Notes under the pieces: generated by a model
The model's input: only the letters and a program-made list of their open reading frames with translations
Told to the model about the DNA's origin: nothing
Database searches by the model: none
Shown here: positions 45,310-57,848 of the stretch, one piece after another
Layout: each line of letters starts with the position of its first letter
Position numbering within the stretch: position 1 is the stretch's first letter
NCBI GenBank assembly: GCA_039566865.1
Contig: CM076958.1
Location: 10,888,501-10,952,500, forward strand
Length of the DNA: 64,000 nt
Direction of reading: 5' to 3'
DNA from: Aurelia coerulea
Taxonomy: Eukaryota > Cnidaria > Scyphozoa > Semaeostomeae > Ulmaridae
Translations under genes and position numbers: made by a program

Positions 45310-46088
45310 AGATTCAAGATAACTGCCAATTTGCTGAGCTATTTTCCTCACTGTTTACTTGATACTTTCACTAAGCATGCAGCCGTGTAGACTTACTAGG
45401 ATAGGCAAAGGCGAATGTCGTAAAACAAGACATTCAGGTCACCAACAAGACAAAGCGACTTTCGGTTCCGAAGAATAGATTTAGTTCATCTAAGCAAAAT
45501 GTTGCTCTCTCTATCTATTTTGATTTCATTTAGTGCCCTCAGAGGTGTAAAATCTATTCATCAAAAAGGTAAATCGCTTTGTGTTTTCGGAGACTTGATT
45601 ATTCTGTTTACAAAATTTACCCCCCTGCTCCTTGAACAGCTTTCTTTTACTTGTCCCGTTGATTTTGTTTTGTTCATCGACAGTATCTACCGACTAAAGA
45701 GCCGGGTATCATTTTCATTTTAATCCTTTTCTGCTTCTAGATAAACAATGAATGAAACAGCTTGTAGCTTAAATTTAAATTAAGGACCGCCGTCGGAGAG
45801 GCCATAACTCTGCCAAACCTGGAGGTATTCTAACCGGCATCCAAGCTTGCATACCCAAACATCTGGAGAGCAGATGTCTTCAAAGAAATTCGGGAAGTTT
45901 CAAGAAGTTTTTTGTCCTGTTTGCGTTTTATGAAGGTAGGTAAAATTTAGAAAAATCTTCATGGGTTTCTTTTGTCTTATTCGCCGTCTGATTGGTCCGC
46001 GAAAATGAGGCTTTGGAGGTTTCAGCCATGGGCCACGAGCCATTCAAATATGGACAACGTTTGATTCATGTGCTACCGCGCACGTGAC
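45310..46088. other. No gene seen
   Basis: No exon, element end or tandem repeat could be supported on either strand. Confidence 0.4.
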
Positions 46089-46092
46089 TTAA

Positions 46093-46228
46093 GGCCAACC
46101 TCCACTGCAGTAGTTTTGGTCGGCAATCAGTGCGCTTGCTTAGTGCGCATGCTCTCTAGTAACAGAGTATGTGCATGAAGCTGACGCACTGGTCGCCGAC
46201 TGAAACTACTGCATGTGGAGGTAGGCCT
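46093..46228. mobile_element. piggyBac-like MITE (TTAA target)
   Basis: TTAA at both junctions (46089-46092, 46229-46232). Arms GGCCAACCTCCACTGCAGTAG-type (left; last base aside) and complement of AGGCCTACCTCCACATGCAG (right), continuing through GTCGGC(A/G)A and AGTGCG. 136 bp foldback. TTAA duplication is the hallmark of piggyBac-type insertion. Confidence 0.75.
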
Positions 46229-46239
46229 TTAAGCCTTTG

Positions 46240-46975
46240 GGTTTTAAAGCCGGCCAGTTTCATCGCAGCTTCCACTAAGGTTTCATTGCAGTGTTTTCTT
46301 GTCTATGTCCATGAAATGTGATTGAACTCTTGATATCCATGAAAACTTTCAAATATTCGGCGCTAGAAAAATACAGCAAATCCTCCATCAAAGCTTCAAT
46401 CACCAAGATTGTCGCAGATACTTTGAATTACTATTCTCTGTGCAAAATACCCATTAGCTATGTTATGTTTAGCCTGAACAAATTCGGTGATTTGACACGC
46501 AAAGCCACGCAGCGAGGATGGATTGCAGAGCCTCTTTAAATGCAGTTTTCCAGGTCGTATTAGTTGGACCTGCTGTGACTCAACTGATTGGGCAGCAACA
46601 TGCGAAAAAAAATAAAGTTATTAAAGTGGTGTGGCAAACAATTTTTTTGTAGATACGTCTATTTTAAATTCAACATTGGGCAGTGTCACAACGGTTGCCT
46701 GTATCCAAAGCAAAGTTTAGTTATTGTGGTTCAAAGTTAAGAGAAATCGCAAATGCACACTCAATTCTCGTAAGAGCTGAACAGTTTCAACAACAAAAAG
46801 GCAAATATAAAAGAACTTTAGATCATTTATGCACCAGCTACCTAAATACAAGAAGTCAACTAAATGCATTCTTTGATTCACTACAAGCTTCGAAAGTGAT
46901 ACAAACTTACAATGGCAAAGGAATCATCGCATTCTTACGTAGCCGCCTCTCTAATAACCAGTAAATGCTGGCTTA
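46240..46975. other. No gene supported
   Basis: A 93-codon plus-strand open stretch (46683-46964) has a plausible composition but no recognisable domain or splice context. Confidence 0.3.
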
Positions 46976-46979
46976 CATA

Positions 46980-47052
46980 CATCTACGATGCAGCATCAGA
47001 GCCAAATTCTAAAAAGGCTCTAAAAATTTTGAAAAGTGCGACAGATGTAAAC
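46980..47052. repeat. 73-bp direct repeat, copy 1
   Basis: CATCTACGATGCAGCATCA to the region of TTTTGAAAAGTG; second copy at 47807-47879. The pair brackets the structured element at 47522-47616. Confidence 0.7.
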
Positions 47053-47521
47053 ATAAGCTAGCTTACTTTATGAAAAGGTAAGAAACACAAGCAAGCAGGA
47101 ACAGAATACAGAGGACACAGGTGTTGCAAATCAATGATCAAAGGTAATTTCAACCAGACTGACTCAGGCCTGTCATTATTCGAGAAGAGTTGCAATGACA
47201 GGATAACATTTTTATTACAAAGGCTAGTGTTCAGTCAGTGGAATTTATTGGAGTTTTGTTACTGATAAACTTCATTTCTGCTCACTGATATCATCAAGCG
47301 ATGTTATCATGCTAAAAAATGGATACAATTTTATTGCAACATTGCTCCATCCTGGAAAGGACTCCTACGCGGAAAAGGGAACAAGTGTAATCTCTTCAGA
47401 ATTTGTGTCGTCATTTTGGTAACATACCAGAAGTTTGGTACCCCCCCCCCTCCCCCCACCGGCAACTCTAACAAGGACGACTGCAATACCTGTAGGTAAT
47501 CACGATAGTCCATTGAAGTAA

Positions 47522-47616
47522 GAGCGGTGGTACTTCCCCGGGCGGCGATGTTGGGAATCGAATTCCTGCCAATTGTATGAGAGGCAGGTGATGAAACCAC
47601 AACGTCACCTACCACC
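47522..47616. ncRNA. Candidate structured RNA element, copy 1 (strand unknown)
   Basis: GAGC then GGTGGTA (47526-47532) pairs with TACCACC (47610-47616). An 11-nt one-sided bulge CTTCCCCGGGC follows. Then GGCGATGTTG (47544-47553) pairs with CAACGTCACC (47600-47609), with one mismatch and one G-U. The 46-nt inner region has two further hairpins, GGAAT/ATTCC and CCTGCC/GGCAGG. The same design recurs at 57849-57945 with an inner stem of different sequence. No match to a known RNA family came to mind. It could instead be a DNA element with inverted ends. Confidence 0.45.
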
Positions 47617-47806
47617 TTAATGACAGCAATGATAAGGAAGCAATGCCATTGATATCAAGTATGAATGATACCAGAAGAGCTCAAAAGTTCCACACAGTTG
47701 CTCCTTGTGAAATTCATACTGATATCAATAGACATGGGTAGCTGCTCCGTGCAACGATTGATCGAAATGGGTAAGTTGATTTGTCAATTCAATTCCTTGG
47801 AAAGAA

Positions 47807-47879
47807 CATCTACGATGCAGCATCAAAGTGAAATTTTAAACAGGCGCTGACAATTTTGAAAAGTGTGAAAGAAGTAAAT
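47807..47879. repeat. 73-bp direct repeat, copy 2
   Basis: Partner of 46980-47052, roughly 85 percent similar by eye. Confidence 0.7.
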
Positions 47880-47884
47880 AGAAG

Positions 47885-48360
47885 TATATATACAAAAGTA
47901 AGGCTGCAAATAACAAACTTGCATTACCTAATCAAAGACTCTCCGCTTGAAAAATTTACAGACCACTTCAAGGTTTGAAAAAGCAACAGAAAGGTACATG
48001 GCTGAAGGTTGAATAGAAATGACGAGAAGAATTGTTTTACATTGTACTCATGCCCAAAGCATTCGCAGAAAAAAATAACGATACATAACTAATTGCAGCA
48101 CTGGAGACCTTTATCAATCAATCAATGAATAAATTCATGTGCAATGTATGGTTCGGAAGTATGTGCCATATTCTAAGTGAGATTGAAACACAAAACCAAT
48201 ATTTTATGAAAGGTTGAATGCAACACGTTGGTAGTGTTTGATTCTATTTCTATGGCTACAAGGTTCTTACATTTCTGTTTCATGCACTATGAAAGAACAG
48301 AGATACGTTTTAAGAGCAGAAAGACTTCCATTATCAAGCAGTGCAAGGGCCTATCAAGTG
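47885..48360. other. No gene seen
   Basis: AT-rich sequence without recognisable features. Confidence 0.4.
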
Positions 48361-48364
48361 TACC

Positions 48365-49080
48365 AATCATATGGGTGGACAAAAAAATATCTTGAAAACT
48401 TTTCCGTTATTCGTGAGAAAAAAAACACCAGTCGTTTCAGGAAATGTTTGTTCTTCTTCACTATATGACAATTCAATATCGCTCATCAATGTCGTTTCAG
48501 TAGCTTTACAATTAAGTCGTAGGTAGTACAAAATGCGAAGAGTACTACTGATATATTCGTCGTCGGCAATCCTGTGTAATTCCTTTAAGTACACATGATG
48601 CATACCATGCGAGGCTTCTCTATCAATTGTCCTCGTTTTCTTCAAACATCTCCTTTGCCACAGGAAATAGAAATAATCCCGTGTGATCCATGTGGTAAAA
48701 GTTGCCGTCATCATGCTGTAAAAACCTAAGTCAGTGGTCTGTTTTCTTCGTTACCTATTCCTCGGTAGTACAGTGGCTAGTAGTGCTCTTCAGTCTCGTG
48801 CAGAAATATAGTCGATTTCTCGGCAGTATAAATAGAGTACCCTGTTATTTCTGTTGAAGTCTTCTTCGAAAATGGGAAAAACATTTTGCCCACCCTTTCT
48901 CCTCCTACTACACAATCTCTGTACAGTATGTTCCTTAGTATCAATGATGTTGAAATGCGTGGCAATGAAATGTACAAAGTGTGATACAACTTTCGCCAAG
49001 GTCGGTGTCGTCCCTTGTGAGTGAAGTCTAAATTTCTAACTCCTAGTGATTCATAGTGTCTGCTGCCTGTCAGCAAAAGC
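48365..49080 (-). pseudogene. Coding-like region, possibly a decayed or split gene of unknown family
   Basis: Minus-strand frames look protein-like over about 700 bp but are interrupted. First a block with TPTLAKVVSHFVHFIATHF, IIDTKEHTVQRLCSRRRKG and VFPIFEEDFNRNNRVLYLY ends at 48797. Then, after a good acceptor TTTTTACAG at about 48716, a block with HDDGNFYHMDHTGLFLFPV and AKEMFEENEDN meets a stop. In the next frame ASHGMHHVYLKELHRIADDE, YYLRLNCKATETTLMSDIEL and SYSEEEQTFPE continue. I do not recognise the family. The alternatives are a multi-exon gene or chance open frames. Confidence 0.3.
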
Positions 49081-49084
49081 TAAT

Positions 49085-49735
49085 ATAACACGCATGTAGT
49101 GTAGTCTAGTGTAGTTCTCTAAGCTAGTTGGGGTGCAGCAATCTGCAATTAGAGTACGTTTCTCCTCATAATTTTTGAACGAATGTCTGAAAAGACATTA
49201 ATATCCCGTGCGATCCTTATGGTAAGATTCGACTCAGTTATTTTTGCAGTTGCTGTCTTCTACACAGTCATTTCGATGGTTCTCTGCTTGCTGTTTTTCT
49301 GCTATTGCCGTTACATTCAAATGTTGTTACATAATGTCCAACTATTTTCAGCAAAATCATCATTATTCTTGGCAATGTCTACATTTACACATAATACAAT
49401 ACTGATAGTCTCGCTGCAAACTTTCGCCCTTGTTATCGTTGTCGTGGATTGCTTCTCAGCAATCTGTTAAATGCTGCTTAGTAGCTGTTTCATAAAGTAG
49501 CATGTCATCACCACCATTGTCAACATCTTCATTATTCAACACTTAAAAACAAAATACACGTCGTAGTTTCGCTCAGTTTTTCGTCTTGTTCTTGCTGTAA
49601 CATGTAACTCGTTGCCTTTCTGCACTTCCTGGCAACTTTGTTGTTGTTTATCTGCTGTTGCCGTTGCTTACAGCTTTTGTCAACATTTGTCCGTCATTAT
49701 AGTTATGGATGATGTTAATGCGTTTTGTGAATTCT
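49085..49735. other. No gene supported
   Basis: A 95-codon hydrophobic open stretch (49183-49470) and T-rich sequence; composition grades into the satellite that follows, so no protein is claimed. Confidence 0.35.
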
Positions 49736-49739
49736 GCTT

Positions 49740-51930
49740 CACAGGGAAACATTTCTTCTTCATCTTCATCTTCATCTTCTCTGATGTCATTGTTTTTGTT
49801 CCTAAACCTGTTATTGTCATTGGGTCTTACAATTTACTGTTACTAATGTCGTTGATTATGCTTCACGGGGAAACATTTCTTCTTCATCTTCATCTTCATC
49901 TTCTCTGATGTCATTGTTTTTGTTCTTAAACCTGTTACTGTCATTGACTCTTACCATTTACTGTTACTAATGTCGTTGATTATGCTTCACGGGGAAACAT
50001 TTCTTCTTCATCTTCATCTTCTCTGATGTCATTGTTTTTGTTCCTAAACCTGTTATTGTCATTGGGTCTTACAATTTACTGTTACTAATGTCCTTGATTA
50101 TGCTTCACGGGGAAACATTTCTTCTTCATCTTCATCTTCATCTTCTCTGATGTCATTGTTTTTGTTCTTAAACCTATTTTTGTCATTGATTCCTACCATT
50201 TACTGTTACTAATGTCGTTGATTATGCTTTACGGGGAAACATTTCTTCTTCATCTTCATCTTCATCTTCTCTGATGTCATTGTTTTTGTTCTTAAACCTG
50301 TTACTGTCATTGATTCCTACCATTTACTGTTACTAATGTCGTTGATTATGCTTTACGGGGAAACATTTCTTCTTCATCTTCATCTTCATCTTCATCTTCA
50401 TCTTCTCTGATGTCACTGTCTTTGTTGTTAAACCTGTTACTGTCATTGATTCCTACCATTTACTGTTACTAATGTCGTTGATTATGCTTTACGGGGAAAC
50501 ATTTCTTCTTCATCTTCATCTTCATCTTCATCTTCTCTGATGTCATTGTTTTTGTTCTTAAACCTATTTTTGTCATTGATTCCTACCATTTACTGTTACT
50601 AATGTCGTTGATTATGCTTTACGGGGAAACATTTCTTCTTCATCTTCATCTTCATCTCCTCTGATGTCATTGTTTTTGTTCTTAAACCTATTTTTGTCAT
50701 TGATTCTTACCATTTACTGTTACTAATGTCGTTGATTATGCTTCACGGGGAAACATTTCTTCTTCATCTTCATCTTCATCTTCATCTCCTCTGATGTCAT
50801 TGTTTTTGTTCTTAAACCTAATATTGTCATTGATTCCTACCATTTACTGTTACTAATGTCGTTGATTATGCTTCACGGGGAAACATTTCTTCTTCATCTT
50901 CATCTTCATCTTCTCTGATGTCATTGTTTTTGTTCTTAAACCTGTTACTGTCATTGATTCCTACCATTTACTGTTACTAATGTCGTTGATTATGCTTCAC
51001 GGGGAAACATTTCTTCTTCATCTTCATCTTCATCTTCTCTGATGTCATTGTTTTTGTTCTTAAACCTATTTTTGTCATTGATTCTTACCATTTACTGTTA
51101 CTAATGTCATTGATTATGCTTCACGGGGAAACATTGCTTCTTCATCTTCATCTTCATCTCCTCTGATGTCATTGTTTTTGTTCTTAAACCTATTTTTGTC
51201 ATTGATTCTTACCATTTACTGTTACTAATGTCGTTGATTATGCTTCACGGGGAAACATTTCTTCTTCATCTTCATCTTCATCTCCTCTGATGTCATTGTT
51301 TTTGTTCTTAAACCTAATATTGTCATTGATTCCTACCATTTACTGTTACTAATGTCGTTGATTATGCTTTACGGGGAAACATTTCTTCTTCATCTTCATC
51401 TTCTCTGATGTCATTGTTTTTGTTGTTAAACCTGTTATTGTCATTGATTCCTACCATTTACTGTTACAAATGTCGTTGATTATGCTTCACGGGGAAACAT
51501 TTCTTCTTCTTCTTAATCTTCATCTTCATCTCCTCTGATGTCATTGTTTTTGTTCTTAAACCTATTTTTGTCATTGATTCTTACCATTTACTGTTACTAA
51601 TGTCGTTGATTATGCTTTACGGGGAAACATTTCTTCTTCACATTCATCTTCATCCTCTCTGATGTCAATGTTTTTGTTCTTAAACCTAATATTGTCATTG
51701 ATTCCTACCATTTACTGTTACTAATGTCGTTGATTATGCTGCAATGGGAAACATTTCTTCTTCACCTTCATCTTCATCTTCTCTGATGTCCTTGTTTTTG
51801 TTCTTAAACCTGTTATTGTCATTGATTCTTGCCATTTACTGTTACTAATGTCGTTGATTATGCTTTACGGGGAAACATTCATTTCTTCTTCATCTTCATC
51901 TTCATCTTCTTTAGTCTGATTGTATGATAG
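49740..51930. repeat. ~124-bp satellite array (about 17 units)
   Basis: Unit: CGGGGAAACATTTCTTCTTC, a variable (CTTCAT)n run, CTCTGATGTCATTGTTTTTG, TTCTTAAACCT, GTCATTGATTCCTACCATTT and ACTGTTACTAATGTCGTTGA. Spacing is 124 bp at 49747, 49871 and 49995; differences come almost entirely from the CTTCAT copy number. Confidence 0.95.
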
Positions 51931-52059
51931 TCAAAATAGATAACATAAACTATTTATAACACTAATTATTATATATCGTATTATTATTATCATGTTATCA
52001 TTATCATTATTATCATTTTATTATAGTCAGTCTCGTCATTGCTATTGAATGTATTATTA

Positions 52060-52091
52060 TATGAATGTATGTATGTATGTATGTATGTATA
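52060..52091. repeat. (ATGT)n microsatellite
   Basis: About seven copies of ATGT/GTAT directly between the two satellites, next to TTATTATCATT-rich sequence. Confidence 0.85.
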
Positions 52092-52439
52092 TTGATAATC
52101 TGTTGTTGCTATCGTTTACTACTGCCATTATCAACATCGTCAATTTTGTGTCTTTGAAGATAAAATTCTTCTTCGAATGAAATTGCTTTGCTGTCACAGT
52201 ATCTGCTGTCAATCATGTTATTGCAATTATTGTTGACGCAATTGTCGATAGTTGTTATTCTGTCATTATATCTAATAACCAACATCGTCACAGTACGCAT
52301 ACAAAGGACGTAATGCAGCAGTAGGTTGTGGTTGTTGTTGCTGCTTGCTGTTGTTTTATACTGTTGCAATCGTCTCGTAATTGTCATCAGTGAGTTACAT
52401 TCCGTAAAATAACACAGTATCATCATCATTCATCGACAT

Positions 52440-55400
52440 CATCATCATCGTTGTCGTCACAGTTTCATCATAAATATCAATTACTGCTCCAGTAAATTGC
52501 TATTGTTGTTGCTGCTTGTTGTTGTTGTTGCTTTATGCTGTTGCTATCGTTTTGTTATTGTAATCCGTAGGTTGTATTCCATTAAAGAACACAATATCAT
52601 CATCATTCATCATCATCATAATCATCGTCGTCACAGTTTCGTCATAAATATCAATTACTGCTCCAGTAAATTGCTATTGTTGTTGCTGCTTGTTGTTGTT
52701 GTTGCTTTATGCTGTTGCTATCGTTTTGTTATTGTAATCCGTAGGTTGTATTCCATTAAAGAACACAATATCATCATCATCATTCATCATCATCATCGTC
52801 GTCACAGTTTTGTCATCAATATCAATTACTGCTCCAGTAAATTGTTATTGTTGTTACTGCTTGTTGCTGTTGTTGCTTTATGCTGTTGCTATCGTTTTGT
52901 TATTGTCATCTGTAGGCTGTGATCACAATATCATCATCATCATTCATCATCATCATCATCATCGTTGTCGTCACAGTTTCATCATAAATATCAATTACTG
53001 CTCCAGTAAATTGCTATTGTTGTTGCTGCTTGTTGTTGTTGTTGTTGTTGCTTTATGCTGTTGCTATCGTTTTGTTATTGTTATCCGTAGGTTGTATTCC
53101 ATTAAAGAACACAATATCATCATCATCATCATCATCATCATCGTCGTCACAGTTTCGTCATAAGTATCAATTACTGCTATAGTAAATTGTTGTTGTTCTT
53201 GCTGCTTGTTGTTGTTGTTGCTTTATGATGTTGCTATCGTTTTATTATTGTTATCCGTAGGTTGTATTCCATTAAAGAACACAATATCATCATCATCATT
53301 CATCATCATCATCATCGTCGTCACAGTTTCGTCATAAACATCAATTACTACTCCAGTAAATTGTTATTGTTGTTGCTGCTTGTTGTTGCTGTTGCTTTAT
53401 GTTGTTGGTGTCGTTTTGTTACTGTCATCCGTAGGTTGTATTCTATTAAAGAACACAATATCTTCATCATCATCATCATCATCATCATCATCGTTGTCGT
53501 CACAGTTTCGTCATAAATATCAATTACTGCTCCAGTAAATTGTTATTGTTGTTGCTGCTTGTTGCTGCTGTTGCTTTATGCTGTTGCTATCGTTTTATTA
53601 TTGTTATCCGTAGGTTGTATTCCATTAAAGAACACAATATCATTATTATCATTCATCATCATCATCATCGTCGTCACAGTTTCGTCATAATTACCAATTA
53701 CTACTCCAGTAAATTAATATTGTTGTTGCTGCTTGTTGTTGTTGTTGTTGTTGCTGTATGCTGTTGCTATCGTTTTGTTATTGTCATCCGTAGGTTGTAT
53801 TCCATTAAAGAACACAATATCATCATCATCATTCATCATCATCATCATCGTCGTCACAGTTTCGTCATAATTACCAATTACTACTCCAGTAAATTGCTAT
53901 TGTTGTTGCTGCTTGTTGTTGTTGTTGTTGTTGCTAAATGCTGTTGCTATCGTTTTGTTATTGTCATCCGTAGGTTGTATTCCCTTAAAGAACACAATAT
54001 CATCATCATCATTCATCATCATCATCGTCGTCGTCGTCGCAGTTTCGTCATAAATATCAATTACTGCTATAGTAAATTGCTATTGTTGTTATCATCATCA
54101 TCATTCATCATCATCATCGTCGTCGTCACAGTTTCGTCATAAATATCAATTACTGCTATAGTAAATTGTTGTTGTTGTTGCTGCTTGTTGTTGTTGTTGC
54201 TTTATGATGTTGCTATCGTTTTATTATTGTCATCCGTAGGTTGTATTCCATTAAAGAACACAATATCATCATCATCATCATTCATCATCATCGTCACCGT
54301 CGTCACAGTTTCGTTATAAGTACCAATTACTATTCCAGTAAATTGCTATTGTTGTTGCTGCTTGTTGTTGTTGTTGCTTTATGCTGTTGCTATCGTTTTA
54401 TTATTGTTATCCGTAGGTTGTATTCCATTAAAGAACACAATATCATCATCATCATTCATCATCATTATCATCATCGTTGTCACAGTTTCGTCATAAGTAC
54501 CAATTACTGCTCCAGTAAATTGCTATTGTTGTTGCTGCTTGTTGTTGTTGTTGTTTTATGCTGTTGCTATCGTTTTGTTATTGTCATCTGTAGGTTGTAT
54601 TCCATTAAAGAACACAATATCATCATCATCATTCATCATCATCATCATCGTCGTCACAGTTTCGTCATAAGTACCAATTTCTGCTCCAGTATATTGCTAT
54701 TGTTGTTGCTGCTTGTTGCTGTAGTTGCTTTATGCTGTTGCTATCGTTTTGTTATGGTCATCCGTAGGTTGTATTCCATTAAAGAACACAATATCATCAT
54801 CATCATTCATCATCATCATCATCATCTTCGTCACAGTTTCGTCATAAGTACCAATTTCTGCTCCAGTAAATTGCTATTGTTGTTGCTGCTTGTTGTTGTT
54901 GTTGTTTTATGCTGTTGCTATCGTTTTGTTATTGTCCTCTGAAGGTTGTATTCCATTAAAGAACACAATATCATCATCATCATTCATCATCATTATCATC
55001 ATTGTCGTCACAGTTTCGTCATAAGTACCAATTACTGCTCCAGTAAATTGCTATTGTTGTTGCTGCTTGTTGTTGTTGTTGTTTTATGCTGTTGCTATCG
55101 TTTTGTTATTGTCATCTGTAGGTTGTATTCCATTAAAGAACACAATATCATCATCATCATTCATCATCATCATCATCGTCGTCACAGTTTCGTCATAAGT
55201 ACCAATTACTGCTCCAGTAAATTGCTATTGTTGTTGCTGCTTGTTGCTGTTGTTGCTTTATGCTGTTGCTATCGTTTTGTTATTGTCATCCGTAGGTTGT
55301 ATTCCATTAAAGAACACAATATCATCATCATCATTCATCATCATCATCATCATCATCGTTGTCACAGTTTCGTCATAAGTACCAATTTCTGCTCCAGTAA

Positions 55401-55790
55401 ATTGCTATTGTTGTTGCTGCTTGTTGCTGTTGTTGCTTTATGCTGTTGCTATCGTTTTGTTATTGTCATCCGTAGGTTGTACTCCATTAAACATCACAAT
55501 ATCATCATCATCATCATTCATCATCATCATCATCGTCGTCACAATTTCGTCATAAGTACCAATTACTGCTCCAGTAAATTGCTATTGTTGTTGCTGCTTG
55601 GTGTTGTTGTTGCTATATGCTGTTACTATCGTTTTGTTATGGTCATCCGTAGGTTGTATTCCATTAAAGAACACAATATCATCATCATCATTCATCATCA
55701 TCATCATCGTCGTCACAGTTTCATCACTAATATTAATTACTGCTCTAGTAAATTGTTGATGTTGCTGCTGTTTTTTTATGCTGTTGCTAT
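52440..55790. repeat. ~174-bp satellite array with internal ATC and TTG runs (about 19 units)
   Basis: Unit: (ATC)n, GTCGTCACAGTTTCGTCATA, CCAATTACTGCTCCAGTAAA, TTG(C)TATTGTTG, (TTG)n, CTTTATGCTGTTGCTATCGT, TTTGTTATTGTCATCCGTAG and GTTGTATTCCATTAAAGAAC. The period is 174 bp (54593 to 54767) and most length changes are multiples of three, so long plus-strand open frames run through it (for example 53540-54142 and 54946-55800). Their products would be His, Ile and Leu runs. No start context or splicing supports a gene. Confidence 0.95.
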
Positions 55791-55794
55791 CGTC

Positions 55795-57210
55795 TTGTAA
55801 TTGTCATCCAATCATTGTCGCAGTTTGTCTCAAACGTCAATTATCTCTCCAGTATGTATTCGCTTATGCCTTTACCTAGTTTTGTATTCGTCAATCGTAA
55901 ATTATATTCTGTTTAAAGAACACATTATCGTCAGTATGAATTCGTTTATGCTTTTGAGATTGTCTTGTAATTGTAAACCTCTGCTGGAAAATACAATGGT
56001 ATCATCATAATCATCATCATCACCATCGTCGTCCCAGTTTGTCTGTTAATTTTGTCGTTTTTGTGCGCTGATGGTACTGTCTTTATTCCGTCGTAACCGT
56101 TGTATTCTGTTGAAACACAATATCACCATCATTCATCATATTGTCGCAGTTTGTCTTGACGTCAATTACTGTTCTAGTAAACTGTTGTTGTTGCTGATTG
56201 CTGTTGTTCTTTTTTAATGCTGTTGCTATCGTTTTGTACTTGTAAATCGCACGTCATCTGTCATCATTGAGTTTTTCATCGATCAAAGGACATGTGTTAT
56301 TTAAATGATTGTCGTTCCAGTTTGTCATATGCCATACACAGTTCCAGGATTTTGCTGTTGCTGCTATTTTTGCTGCTGTCACAGTATTTATCAACAGGTT
56401 GATACAAGTATTATTGATTGATTGATTGATCGATTGATCTGTTTCTAGTTGCTATAATCTATTATAATCAATTCTTGTCCATTTACGGTTTTTTGTTTTG
56501 TTGCAGTCCACTTTCAAGAAAATAAATAAGAAAAAGATAAACTATAGAGTGCTTGACAAGAAATATAGAGTGCTTGGATCACTGACTAAAAGAATGTATG
56601 GTGCTTCAGGCAGGTAATGTGCAGTAAAGTTTTGGTAAAAGGATTCCAATACCCGTTACCCATGCTTAGGTCATCTGACTTCATTATGCCACAAATAACA
56701 AGGAAAAGTGAAAGCCTTCACAAGAGGTGAGAACTTCGGGATACTGAATCACTGGCTATAAGAATGTGCCAAGCTTGAGAAATATATAATAATAAATTAC
56801 TTCATGTTTTGACACTTGGAAACAACACAAGGTCACCTGTACTCAGAGATTAGAGCTCTAATTTGTGATAAAAGATACAGAGCTGCCCAAGTCGGCTTCA
56901 AAGATGTGACCATTTGGGCTGTTTTCGAGTTTTTTTTCACCCAGTGAGTTTTTTCCAGCGTCAAAAGGGTGATGTTGGTTTTGTTTCTAAGCACTATTTG
57001 AAGAATGTGATATTTTTGGGCTGTCTTGAGTCGGTTTTGAAAAGTTGTAATCAGATAACTAATTGCCTTTGATTTTGCATCATTGAATCAGAGCATGAAA
57101 ATATATAGCAAGAAAGAGCACTGTGTCAGTCAAGCATATTTCCTCTTAATTGCAAATGAAGTGGTCTTAAGGTTCCACTGACCGAAAACAGCCTAAACCG
57201 GCATCTCATC
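55795..57210. other. Satellite fringe, then no gene seen
   Basis: To about 56260 there are degenerate pieces of the 174-bp unit (CAGTTTGTC, TCTAGTAAACTGTTGTTG). A short (GATT)n tract is at 56412-56438. The rest has no recognised features. Confidence 0.5.
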
Positions 57211-57218
57211 GCAAGGTA

Positions 57219-57821
57219 CCGGGTGCGCCAAAATAAACTATGCACGTTTGGCAGGCCACAATAAATCGTACACTGGACCGATTTAGACGATTTATGACTT
57301 AATCTTTAGCAGAAAGCCTGAATTAGATTCTAGGACTTTTTTGCAAATTTTTCGCTTTCAGTTTTTAGAGCTAGAAGCGAGTTTCTTAAAATTTTTGTGT
57401 TCGAAAACAATGAAAACGATAAAAAAACGTTGATCAATTTTTAAAAGACTCAACATGGATGAACAAAGAGAAAACGTTCTCAGGGTGATTTGGGGGTTGA
57501 ATACGAACTCTCGCACAGCAGATTACAATTAGTCAATTTCTAAATCTCAAATCACCAAAAACAAGTTCTCTCTATGTCCATTCATGTCGATTCTTTAGAA
57601 AACTTGATCGATGTTTTTTGACCATTTTCAGTGTTTTCGAAAACTAGAATTTTAAGAAACTCGCTTCTAGCTCTGAAATCTGAAAATGAAAAAATTTGCA
57701 AAAATCCAAGTATCTAATTCAGACTTTCTGCTAACGATTAAGTCATAAATCTTCAAAATCCGTCCAGTGTACGATTCATTGTGGCCTGCCAAACGTGCAT
57801 AGTTTATTTTGGCGCACCCGG
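57219..57821. mobile_element. MITE family A, short copy with intact ends
   Basis: CCGGGTGCGCCAAAATAAAC at both ends in inverted orientation, TA at 57217-57218 and 57822-57823. It lacks the ~220-bp centre of the longer copies, so the two arms are almost contiguous. Confidence 0.92.
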
Positions 57822-57848
57822 TATATTTTCGTTGAAACCTTTTAGGAT

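Noticed and set aside
52497..55800. Open frames of 141-284 codons with His and Leu runs
   Set aside because: They start and end inside the 174-bp satellite and follow triplet microsatellites; noted as a finding only because the frame is preserved.
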